Positions 38,895 to 46,530 of a stretch of DNA of 50,752 nucleotides are shown one piece after another. Location: positions 1-50,752 of the forward strand of contig NZ_JAUJZH010000041.1 in NCBI RefSeq assembly GCF_030486595.1, given 5' to 3'. Made by a program: the position numbers and the translations under genes. How positions within the stretch are numbered: the stretch's first letter is position 1; each line of letters opens with the position of its first letter. The notes under the pieces were generated by a model that made no database searches, was not told the origin of the DNA, and saw only the letters and a program-made list of their open reading frames with translations. The stretch comes from Variovorax ginsengisoli. Its GTDB lineage: Bacteria; Pseudomonadota; Gammaproteobacteria; Burkholderiales; Burkholderiaceae_C.

Positions 38895-41002
38895 CGACGA
38901 TGTCGCGACTGTGGGTCGTCTGGCTGATCGCGTTCCTGCACGGCCTCGCGAGCGATGCACAGGCCGGGGTGATGACGCGCGCCAGCCTGCAGCAACGCCT
39001 TCCCGCGCCGCTGGTGGTCGGCGAGCGGGACGCGCAGCTCCCGGTCTGGCCCATTTTCAGGCAGGATGCGACCGCGACGGCGCTGGCAGGCTATGTGTTC
39101 GAGTCGATCGACTTCGCGGCCATCCCCGGCTTCTCCGGCACGCCGTTCAACCTGCTCGTCGCGCTCGACCCCAAGGGCGGTTTCCTCGACGTGCAGGTGC
39201 TGTCGCAGCACGAGCCGGTCTTCCTCGAAGGGCTGGGCGAAGCGCCGCTCATTCGCTTTGCCGGCCAGTACCAGGGGCTCTCGCTGCGGCAGAACATCAA
39301 GATCGGCTCGAACGCCAATCGCGGCGAAGAGCGCGGCAGCGCCAATGTCTATATCGACGGCGTGGCCAAGGCGACGGCCTCGGTGCGGATCCTCAACCAG
39401 AGCCTGCTGTCGGCCGCGCTGCACGTGGCGCGCGCCAGGCTCGGCTTTGCGCCCGGGCGCGACCCGGCGCTGGTTGCGCGGCTGCGGCGCGACACCTATG
39501 CACCGATGCATTGGGACGCGCTGCTGAAGGCCGGCCTGATCCGGCACGCGCGAATCACCCTGGGTACGGTCGAGAAGGCCTTCGAAGGCAGCGGCGTCGA
39601 GCAGCCCATGGCCGGCGCGGCGGGCGAGACCTTCTGCGACCTCTACGTCGCCTACCTCAACGCGCCGCCGGTGGGCCGCAACCTGCTGTCGGATGCCGGC
39701 TGGCAGCACTTGCTCGGGCGCATCGACGACGGCGACCATGCCCTGCTGGTGATCGCCTCCGGCCCCTACACCTTCGTCGGCGACAAGTTCGTGCGCGGCG
39801 CGGTGCCCGACCGGCTGACGCTGAAGCAAGGCGAGCTGCCCCTGGAGTTGCGCGACCTCGACCTGGACGACCCGCTCGCGTTGCCGGCCAGTTTGCGCGG
39901 TGCCGATGCGAAAGTCTTCCGCGTGATCGGCCCGGCCGGCCTCGACCCGGCGCAGACACTGGATTTCTCGCTGCGCGTGACGCGCGACAAGGTCATGGTC
40001 TACCCCGAGCGCATCAGCCGCAGCTTTGCGCTGCCCTACACGCTGCCCGCCAGCCAGCTGACCCCGCCTGACACCGACAGCAAGGGCTGGCACGGGGTCT
40101 GGCGCTCGCGCGCCTGGGAGCTGGCGGTGCTGACCGGTGCACTGGCATTGCTGGCGGTGGTCCTGGCCCGGCCGCGATGGATCGTCGCCACGCCGACACG
40201 GCTGGCGCGCTTCCGCACCGGCTACCTCGTCTTCACGCTCGGCTTCATCGGCTGGTTTGCGCAGGGGCAGCTGTCGATCGTCAACCTCACGGCGCTGATC
40301 CAGTCGGCCCGGGCCGGGCGCGACCTGGCCTTCTTCCTGCACGACCCGATGACGGTGGCGTTGTGGGCGTTCGTCGCGGCGACGCTGGTGGTGTGGGGGC
40401 GCGGCACCTTCTGCGGCTGGCTCTGCCCGTTCGGCGCCATGCAGGAACTGGTGGGCCAGGCCGCGCGGCGCGCCGGCATCCAGCGCTTCAAGCTGCACCG
40501 TGCGCTCGATGCGAAGCTCAAGGGGGTCAAGTACGCGGTGCTGGCGGCTATCATCGGGCTGGCCGTGGTGTCGCCGACATGGACCGACCGGGCGGTGGAG
40601 ATCGAACCCTTCAAGACCGCGATCACGCTGAACTTCGTGCGTTCGTGGCCGTTCGTGGCGTGGGCGCTTGGCTTGTTGCTCATGAACGCCGTCCTCTACA
40701 AGGGATTTTGCCGCTACCTGTGCCCGCTGGGTGCAGGGTTGGGCCTGCTCGGCCGCATGCGCCTGCTGCGCTGGATTCCACGCCGCAGCGAATGCGGCAC
40801 GCCATGTCAGACCTGCCGCCATCGCTGCGAGTACCAGGCCATCCAGCCCGGCGGCGCGATCGTCTACGAAGAGTGCTTCCAGTGCCTGGACTGCGTGGCG
40901 ATCCACGACAGCCCCGAGCGCTGCGCGCCGCTGATCGCCCTTCGACGCGACCGGGTCATCACGATTCGCCCGTTGCCGGCATCGATCCGGAGCGACGCAT
41001 GA
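38891..41002 (+). CDS. NosR/NirI-like membrane flavo-iron-sulfur protein
   Basis: ~700 residues; GTG 38891 overlaps the previous stop and ATG 38900 is nine bases further (numbering from the latter). A signal peptide (~1-22) and a periplasmic FMN-binding domain (~60-175: GFSGTPFNLLVALDPKGG, HEPVFLEG) come first. DGVAKAT (153-159) fits the Dxx(S/T)gAT flavinylation motif, with Thr159 the likely FMN attachment. Then a TM bundle (~407-620) with polyferredoxin motifs CGWLCP (505-509) and CRYLCP (604-608), and a cytoplasmic domain with two Cys clusters (C632, C636, C639, C643; C659, C662, C665, C675). NosR passes electrons from quinol to periplasmic N2O reductase; here no nos genes exist, but a flavinyl transferase follows. 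Probably an electron conduit serving the PQQ system. Confidence 0.9.
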   Translation: MTTMSRLWVVWLIAFLHGLASDAQAGVMTRASLQQRLPAPLVVGERDAQLPVWPIFRQDATATALAGYVFESIDFAAIPGFSGTPFNLLVALDPKGGFLDVQVLSQHEPVFLEGLGEAPLIRFAGQYQGLSLRQNIKIGSNANRGEERGSANVYIDGVAKATASVRILNQSLLSAALHVARARLGFAPGRDPALVARLRRDTYAPMHWDALLKAGLIRHARITLGTVEKAFEGSGVEQPMAGAAGETFCDLYVAYLNAPPVGRNLLSDAGWQHLLGRIDDGDHALLVIASGPYTFVGDKFVRGAVPDRLTLKQGELPLELRDLDLDDPLALPASLRGADAKVFRVIGPAGLDPAQTLDFSLRVTRDKVMVYPERISRSFALPYTLPASQLTPPDTDSKGWHGVWRSRAWELAVLTGALALLAVVLARPRWIVATPTRLARFRTGYLVFTLGFIGWFAQGQLSIVNLTALIQSARAGRDLAFFLHDPMTVALWAFVAATLVVWGRGTFCGWLCPFGAMQELVGQAARRAGIQRFKLHRALDAKLKGVKYAVLAAIIGLAVVSPTWTDRAVEIEPFKTAITLNFVRSWPFVAWALGLLLMNAVLYKGFCRYLCPLGAGLGLLGRMRLLRWIPRRSECGTPCQTCRHRCEYQAIQPGGAIVYEECFQCLDCVAIHDSPERCAPLIALRRDRVITIRPLPASIRSDA

Positions 41003-41988
41003 AGCGGCGCCAGTGGCTGCGCGCCACGCTGGGGCTGGGTGCGTTGGCCGGCGTCACGGGCCTGGCACCTGCGCTGAGCGCGCTACACTGGGGCCGGCGT
41101 TCGATGCTGGGCTTCGGCACCACGCTCTCGTTGCAAGCCGGGCATGAAGATCCGGAGGTGGTGGGACTTGCGCTCGATGCGGGCACGCAGGCGCTGCGCC
41201 GCATCGAGCGCCAGATGAGCCTCTTCGACCCCGGCAGCGCACTCTCTCGGCTCAATCGCGATGGCCGGCTGCACTCGCCGCCCGCCGAGTTGGTCGACAT
41301 CCTCGACATCGCCCATGCCGTCTCCCGCGACAGCGACGGCGCCTTCGACGTCACGGTGCAGCCGCTGTGGCTCGCCTTCGACGGGGCGCGGCGCGCAGGA
41401 CGCCTGCCTGCGTCACGCGAGGTCGAGGCGGCGCGCGCCAAGGTGGACTGGCGCGCACTCGACGTCACGCGGCGTCTGATCCGTTTCGACATGCCCGGCA
41501 TGGGCGCAACGCTCAACGGCATCGCGCAGGGCTATGCGGCCGATCATGTGCGCGCCGTGCTCGCTGCGCACGGCATTCGCCATGCGCTGGTGGATGCGGG
41601 TGAGTTCGCACCGCTGGGCCGCAGCAGCGAGGCAAGGCCCTGGACGCTCGGCATCGCCGACCCGCATGAAGAGTCTGCGTGGATCGCGCGGCTGATGACG
41701 GATGGTCGATGCATCGCCACCTCGGCCGACGCCCTCACGAGCTTCAGCGCCGACCGCCGCCATCACCACATCTTCGACCCGCACACCGGCTATTCGCCGC
41801 CCGAGCTCTCGGCCGTGACTGTCGCGGCCGACACCGGCGCCATGGCCGACGCCCTGACCAAGGTGTTCTTCGTGGCCGGCCCGTCGCAGGCGCGGGCACT
41901 CGCGCGCCGCTGGAAGGTCGACGCCCTGTGGGTCGACAAGGCCGGCCGCTGGGAAGCCACGCCCGGCCTTCGGCTCGACCGGGCTTGA
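40999..41988 (+). CDS. apbE: FAD:protein FMN transferase ApbE
   Basis: 329 residues from ATG 40999 (overlaps the NosR-like stop). Signal or anchor: KRRQWLRATLGLGALAGVTGLA. ApbE fold with FGTTLSLQ, MSLFDPGSALSRLNRDG, YDVTVQPLW-like FDVTVQPLW, ATLNGIAQGYAADHV, HALVDAGEFAPLG, IATSADALTSFS, HIFDPHTGYSPPEL and TGAMADALTKVFF (Mg-binding). It covalently attaches FMN to Thr of proteins such as NosR/NqrC; the NosR-like protein next to it is the obvious target. The glycine of the usual DxGG motif reads DAGEF. Last gene of the pqq operon. Confidence 0.94.
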   Translation: MKRRQWLRATLGLGALAGVTGLAPALSALHWGRRSMLGFGTTLSLQAGHEDPEVVGLALDAGTQALRRIERQMSLFDPGSALSRLNRDGRLHSPPAELVDILDIAHAVSRDSDGAFDVTVQPLWLAFDGARRAGRLPASREVEAARAKVDWRALDVTRRLIRFDMPGMGATLNGIAQGYAADHVRAVLAAHGIRHALVDAGEFAPLGRSSEARPWTLGIADPHEESAWIARLMTDGRCIATSADALTSFSADRRHHHIFDPHTGYSPPELSAVTVAADTGAMADALTKVFFVAGPSQARALARRWKVDALWVDKAGRWEATPGLRLDRA

Positions 41989-41998
41989 GCTTCGGCTT

Positions 41999-44533
41999 TC
42001 ACGCGCCGAAGGTGTAGCGCACGCCCAGCCAGGCCGCGCGCGGTGCGGCGGGCGACACCAGGCTGGCCCGGCTCACCGGGTAATCGCCGTTGGCGTTGCG
42101 CGGCAGCCCGCGCGCAATGTAGGCCCCGCCGGCCGTGAAAGCATCGGTGCCAAGCTGGCCGCCGGTGCTGTACTTGCGGTCGAACAGGTTGGCGACCTGC
42201 ACGAAGAACTTCAGCCCGGGCCGCGGCTTGTAGTCGATGCCGAGGTTGAACACCGCATAGCCCGAAGTGCGCCCCGGCCCGGTGTAGTACACGCCGTCGG
42301 GCGTGTGCAGGCCGTTCTCGTTGCCGCGCACGTTGGCGCCGCTCGACGCGACCATGTCCAGGCCGATGCGCCATTGCGCGTTCGGTTCGAGGTCGGCGGA
42401 CAGCTTGAGCACTTGCCGCGGCAGCATCGGGATGCGGTCGCCCGGCCGGATCTGGATATTGCCGGTGGTGCCCGGGAAGCCGGCCAGTGCCTGGTCGTTG
42501 CTGCTGTTGCCCGACCCACCGACCGTTTCCACGCTGCGGTAGGTCGCGTCGAGCAGCATGAAGTTGCCGCCCAATGTCAGGCCCCGGGCGGGCTGCGCGT
42601 TCAAGCCCAGTTCGATGCCCTGCCGGCGCGTCTTGCCGAAGTTCTTGAAGTAGCCGAAGCCGCTCGAATCATCGGCCACGAACAACAGGTCATCGCGGTT
42701 GTCGGAACGGAACACGCCGAAATTCCATGTCGTATTCGGCTGCACCACCCCGCGAAGGCCGGCCTCGAAGGTCGTCGTCACCACCTGCTTGAGCGGGGGG
42801 TCGCCGGCAAAGGAATTGGGCAGCTTGCACGGGCTCGCCGGATCGGCGCAACCCAGTTCGATCGCCGTCGGCGCGCGGCTGCCCTGGTTGGCCCCGGCAT
42901 ACAGCGTGACGGCTTCGTTCGGTGCGAAGGTCAGCCCGATCGCGGGGTTGAGGCGGCTGAAGGTGTAGCGGCCATCCAGCGAGCCCGGGCCGCCACCGGG
43001 CGCGAGGCCATCGGTGTTGTTGACCGAAGTACTGTTGTAGCGGCCCGAGAGCGTGAGGTGCGTCTTCGCATCGAGCGCCATGGTGTCGGTGGCATACACG
43101 CTGTAGGTGCTCGACCGGCTCGACAGGGCGACGCGCGCATCGAAGGCGTTCTCCGAATCCTGCGTGCCATCGGCAAAGGCGCCGGGGCCGAACACCGGCG
43201 TCACGCTGCGGTCGGGGTTGATGTAGCCGAACTGCGTGCTCTGGCCGAAGCGCACGCGGCTCGCATCGTAGGCTGCGCCCAGCACGGCCAGGTGCTCGAC
43301 GCTCCCCGTCTTCGCTTGCGCGGAAAACTGCCCCGCGAGGCCCTGGTTCTGTTGCTTCGTCTCGGTGCGGTTGATCAGGCCGTTGCACTTCTCGTTGGGC
43401 TCGGTGTTGAGCAGCGCGTTGGCGATGCAGCGCCACTTCGGAAACGGCGTATTGGACGCGTTGGCGCCGCTCGTCGGCACGCCCGTGAAGCCCGCGGCGG
43501 CGAGTGCCGCGCGCTCGGCCGGGCTCGGTTGGTAGACCGATTCGCTCAAGGCATCGTCGTTGACGTCGCCGTTGAAAGTGTTCGTCCTGATGTTGCGGTA
43601 GTAGGCGTTGCCCGACAGCGTCCAGGTGTCGTTCAAGGCCTGTGTCATCGCGAGATTGAGGAAGGTCGACTTGTTCCTGGTGTTGTCGGGAATCGTGCGC
43701 ACGCTGGCCCAGTCGCGCTGCAGTGCGCCCAGCGCCTGCGTGCCGTTGCCGGTGAGGTCGTTGTTGGCGAAGGCCGCGGTGAGCGAGATGCTGCCGTCGC
43801 GCGTCACCCGTCCGACCTTGGTGAAGAGCTGGCGCACATCGGTGGGCGAAGCGACGCGCCAGCCATTCTCGTGAAAGCGGTTGCCGGCGACGAACCAGTT
43901 CCAGCCGCTGTCCTTGTCGCTGCCGCCGGTCTCGAACTCGGCGGCGGCGCGGCCCCACGAGCCGCCCACCACCTGGACCGAAGTGCCGGGGTCGTGCAAG
44001 CCGTCCTTGGTCTGGATGGCCAGCGCGCCGCCGAGCGTGTTGAGGCCGAACAGCGGGTTGCTGCCGGGCATCAGGGCGATCGTCGAGATGACCGAGCGCG
44101 GAATCAGGTCCCAGCTCACGACGTCGCCGAAGGGTTGATTCAGGCGCACGCCATCCATGAACACCGACAAGCCCTGCGGCGTGCCCAGCAGCGGCGACGC
44201 AGTGAAGCCGCGGTAGTTGATGTCGGGCTGGAACGGGTTGCCTTGGGTCTCGTTCACCGTCACGCCGCCGACGGCGCGCAAGAGATAGTTCGTCAGGTCG
44301 GGCGCATGAAGGCGCTCGAGGTCGGCACCGGTGGCCGTGTGCACATTGGACGGCAGGTCGTCGCGCGGCACGTCGAGTCCGGGCAGCGGCGTCGGCGCGA
44401 CGACCTCGATGGTGGCCAGCTCGCCCGATGCGGCCGCCTCTTGCGCGACGGCGCCGGTCGATTGGCACAGCAGCAGGCCGGCGGTGGCGAGCGCCGTCAT
44501 GGAAGAGGCGGGAAGACGATCGCGACGGTTCAT
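41999..44533 (-). CDS. TonB-dependent outer-membrane receptor
   Basis: 844 residues from ATG 44533. Signal peptide (SMTALATAGLLLCQSTGAVA), then a plug domain (LPSNVHTATGADLERLHAPDLTNYLLRAVGGVTVNETQGNPFQPDINYRGF, LFGLNTLGGALAIQTKDG) and a 22-strand barrel ending AWLGVRYTFGA. It lies downstream of quinoprotein dehydrogenase, HiPIP and a two-component system on the same strand, so it could import something the system needs: PQQ, a lanthanide-chelator complex or the substrate. Ligand is not readable from sequence; lanthanide or PQQ uptake is inference from context. The gap to the response regulator is 107 bp, so it may have its own promoter. Confidence 0.9.
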   Translation of the reverse strand: MNRRDRLPASSMTALATAGLLLCQSTGAVAQEAAASGELATIEVVAPTPLPGLDVPRDDLPSNVHTATGADLERLHAPDLTNYLLRAVGGVTVNETQGNPFQPDINYRGFTASPLLGTPQGLSVFMDGVRLNQPFGDVVSWDLIPRSVISTIALMPGSNPLFGLNTLGGALAIQTKDGLHDPGTSVQVVGGSWGRAAAEFETGGSDKDSGWNWFVAGNRFHENGWRVASPTDVRQLFTKVGRVTRDGSISLTAAFANNDLTGNGTQALGALQRDWASVRTIPDNTRNKSTFLNLAMTQALNDTWTLSGNAYYRNIRTNTFNGDVNDDALSESVYQPSPAERAALAAAGFTGVPTSGANASNTPFPKWRCIANALLNTEPNEKCNGLINRTETKQQNQGLAGQFSAQAKTGSVEHLAVLGAAYDASRVRFGQSTQFGYINPDRSVTPVFGPGAFADGTQDSENAFDARVALSSRSSTYSVYATDTMALDAKTHLTLSGRYNSTSVNNTDGLAPGGGPGSLDGRYTFSRLNPAIGLTFAPNEAVTLYAGANQGSRAPTAIELGCADPASPCKLPNSFAGDPPLKQVVTTTFEAGLRGVVQPNTTWNFGVFRSDNRDDLLFVADDSSGFGYFKNFGKTRRQGIELGLNAQPARGLTLGGNFMLLDATYRSVETVGGSGNSSNDQALAGFPGTTGNIQIRPGDRIPMLPRQVLKLSADLEPNAQWRIGLDMVASSGANVRGNENGLHTPDGVYYTGPGRTSGYAVFNLGIDYKPRPGLKFFVQVANLFDRKYSTGGQLGTDAFTAGGAYIARGLPRNANGDYPVSRASLVSPAAPRAAWLGVRYTFGA

Positions 44534-44640
44534 GGGTTGGGCTTCCTCGGGCGAGAATTTCGTTTCGGAGCGCGTGTGCGCCCATCGCCCAAGGTATGCG
44601 GAACCGCTGCGCCGCGACAGGGAAGACTTCCCGCTGTGGC

Positions 44641-45276
44641 TCAGCAGGCTTCCGGCTGGATGAGGCCGTGTCGAATCGCGAGGTGCGCCATCGCCGCCGT
44701 GGTGGCGATGCCAAGCTTGTCCTTGATCAGGCTCTGGTGGTTCGACACGGTCTTGGGACTCAGGTGCAGCGAGCGAGCGCAATCGGCGAGCGATTCGCCT
44801 CGCGACAGCAGGCGGAAGATCTCGAACTCGCGCTGCGTGAGCGATTCGACGCCCGGCGCTTCGCCGGCACCTTGAAGCAGACGCTGCGGCAGGCCCGGGC
44901 TCAGGTAGCGCCGCCCTTCGATCGCGGCATGCACCGCATCGATAAGGCATTCGGGTGCACTGCTCTTCGACACGAAGCCGAGCGCGCCGAGTTCCAACGC
45001 ACGGCGCACCAGCATCTCGCCGTCGTGCATGCTGAAGACCAGCGTGCGCGCACACGGGTTGCGCTCGCGCAAGCGACGCACCAGTTCGAGCCCGCTGCTG
45101 CCAGGCATCGACACGTCGGTCACGGTGATGTCGGGCTCATGCTTCACGTACAGCGCACAGCCTTCATCGACATGGCCGGCCTGCGCGACCACGGTCATGT
45201 CGCCGTCCTGCTCGAGCAGATGCCCGTAGCCGGCGCGCACCACGGGATGGTCATCGACGAGCAGCAGGCGGATCAC
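44641..45276 (-). CDS. NarL/LuxR-family response regulator (AgmR/ExaE-like)
   Basis: 211 residues. Receiver domain: LLLVDDHPVV (acidic pocket), phosphoacceptor Asp in ITVTDVSMPG, conserved Lys in GFVSKSS. C-terminal LuxR HTH: LTQREFEIFRLLSRGESLADCARSLHLSPKTVSNHQSLI. Overlaps the histidine kinase by 4 bp. Such NarL regulators control ethanol oxidation genes in Pseudomonas (AgmR/ExaE), so control of the dehydrogenase or TonB receptor is likely. No operator identified. Confidence 0.92.
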   Translation of the reverse strand: MIRLLLVDDHPVVRAGYGHLLEQDGDMTVVAQAGHVDEGCALYVKHEPDITVTDVSMPGSSGLELVRRLRERNPCARTLVFSMHDGEMLVRRALELGALGFVSKSSAPECLIDAVHAAIEGRRYLSPGLPQRLLQGAGEAPGVESLTQREFEIFRLLSRGESLADCARSLHLSPKTVSNHQSLIKDKLGIATTAAMAHLAIRHGLIQPEAC

Positions 45277-46166
45277 ACGCGGCTCCCGGCCTGCAGGACG
45301 CGCACATCGGGCAACTCCAATTGCACGCGCGTTCCGTGACCCGGCGTGCTGAAGGCGCGGAACACGCCGCCGAGTGCCGCCGCGCGCTCGGCCGCGCCCA
45401 TCAAGCCGAGGCCGCGCGTCTTCCGGGTCGACGCGAAGCCATTGCCATCATCCTCCACGCGCAACGTGAGGCCGCTCGGCGTCGATGCCAGCGCGACCCG
45501 CACGTGGGTCGCATCCGCATGCCGGAACACGTTGGCCAGCGCCTCCTGCGTCACGCGGAAGACCGCGGTGTCCACCGCCTCGCCGAAGCCGCCGAGATCA
45601 CCTGCGCACTGAAACTCGCATGCGGTGCCGGTGCGCATCGACCAGTCCTTGCACAGCGATTCCAGCGCCGCGGCGAGCCCCAGCGCATCGAGCTCGGCCG
45701 GCCGCAACCGGCGCAGCAGCCGGCGCACGCCGTCTTGCAGCAACTCGGCCGACGACGCCACGCGCCGCGCGGCCAGCCCGGCCTCGCCGAGCGAGCGCGA
45801 GCGCTGGATGCAGGTGGCCTCGACGCGGATGGCGGTGCAATGCTGGGCCAGTTCGTCGTGCAGTTCGCGCGCCAGGGCCAGGCGTTCGCCTTCCTGCACG
45901 GTCATGAGTTGCTGGGTCAACTCGCGGTTGTGCAGCAGCAGCCCTGCGACCTCGCCCAGGCGCCGCCAGGCGTACCACGCCAACCCGAGCGACAGGGCCA
46001 CCAGCGTCAGCGGCAGTTCGTCGGCCTGCCATGCCTCGTGGCGCGCGAACATCGCGGCCAGCCGTTCATGCAGCTCGAGCGCGCTCGACAGCGCAAACGT
46101 CCCCCCGGTGATCGCCAGCACCCAGGCCAGGTCGCCGCGCCATGCGGTGTCGCCGGCTCGCTTCAT
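45273..46166 (-). CDS. NarL-type sensor histidine kinase
   Basis: 297 residues from ATG 46166 (a longer frame to 46280 overlaps the HiPIP gene). Two TM helices (LAWVLAITGGTFALSSALEL; LTLVALSLGLAWYAW) with a very short periplasmic loop (~20 residues), then HisKA_3 with ERLALARELHDELAQHCTAIR (phospho-His) and a HATPase (TQEALANVFRHADATHVRV, DDGNGFAS, GLGLMGAAERAAALGG). The minimal input region suggests sensing in the membrane or through a partner. Couples with the response regulator (overlap). Confidence 0.92.
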   Translation of the reverse strand: MKRAGDTAWRGDLAWVLAITGGTFALSSALELHERLAAMFARHEAWQADELPLTLVALSLGLAWYAWRRLGEVAGLLLHNRELTQQLMTVQEGERLALARELHDELAQHCTAIRVEATCIQRSRSLGEAGLAARRVASSAELLQDGVRRLLRRLRPAELDALGLAAALESLCKDWSMRTGTACEFQCAGDLGGFGEAVDTAVFRVTQEALANVFRHADATHVRVALASTPSGLTLRVEDDGNGFASTRKTRGLGLMGAAERAAALGGVFRAFSTPGHGTRVQLELPDVRVLQAGSRV

Positions 46167-46174
46167 CGCCACGC

Positions 46175-46516
46175 TCAGCCCGGCTTGTTCACCCAGGCCG
46201 TGCACCACCCGTCGGCCGCAATCTGCTTGCGCCCGAACATCGCACAGCCAGCCCATGGGTCCGTCGCCGCGCCCTGCCACATGGCGCAGTTCACGCAGCG
46301 CTGCGTCGCCGCATGCTTCGGATACTTCTTGGCGTCGACGCTCTTGGTGTCGTGCTTGTAGCCCAGGGCCGCAGCGGTCTCATCGGACTCCTCGACGTGC
46401 GTGGCGGCCGATACCACGACGGGCATCAGCGTCGCGACGCAGGTGCCGCCCACCAGGCAGCCGGCGAAGGCCCTCCGGGTGACGCCGACGGCCATGTCTT
46501 TGTTGATCTCGTTCAT
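46175..46516 (-). CDS. high-potential iron-sulfur protein (HiPIP)
   Basis: 113 residues from ATG 46516. Tat-type signal (VTRRAFAGCLVGGTCVATLMPVV) followed by the HiPIP pattern: C74 and C77 (RCVNCAMW), C91 (GCAMFG), C105 (DGWCTAWV), i.e. C-x2-C-x13-C-x13-C binding one [4Fe-4S]. Preceding GYKHD is typical. HiPIPs are soluble periplasmic electron carriers with high midpoint potentials. It lies 14 bp after the quinoprotein dehydrogenase and 8 bp before the kinase, so it probably accepts electrons from the dehydrogenase, a job usually done by cytochrome c. That pairing is inference. Confidence 0.93.
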   Translation of the reverse strand: MNEINKDMAVGVTRRAFAGCLVGGTCVATLMPVVVSAATHVEESDETAAALGYKHDTKSVDAKKYPKHAATQRCVNCAMWQGAATDPWAGCAMFGRKQIAADGWCTAWVNKPG

Positions 46517-46530
46517 GATCTTGTCCTCAG

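Noticed and set aside
41989..41998. Bidirectional terminator between apbE and the TonB receptor
   Set aside because: Only 10 bp separate the converging stops; no hairpin with T-run visible.
44534..44640. Sigma54 promoter before the TonB receptor
   Set aside because: A GC-N10-CC arrangement exists, but the -12 box would be GCGC instead of TTGC.
42305..44875. 856-residue plus-strand frame opposite the TonB receptor
   Set aside because: Shadow frame created by high GC third positions; the receptor has signal peptide, plug and barrel signatures.
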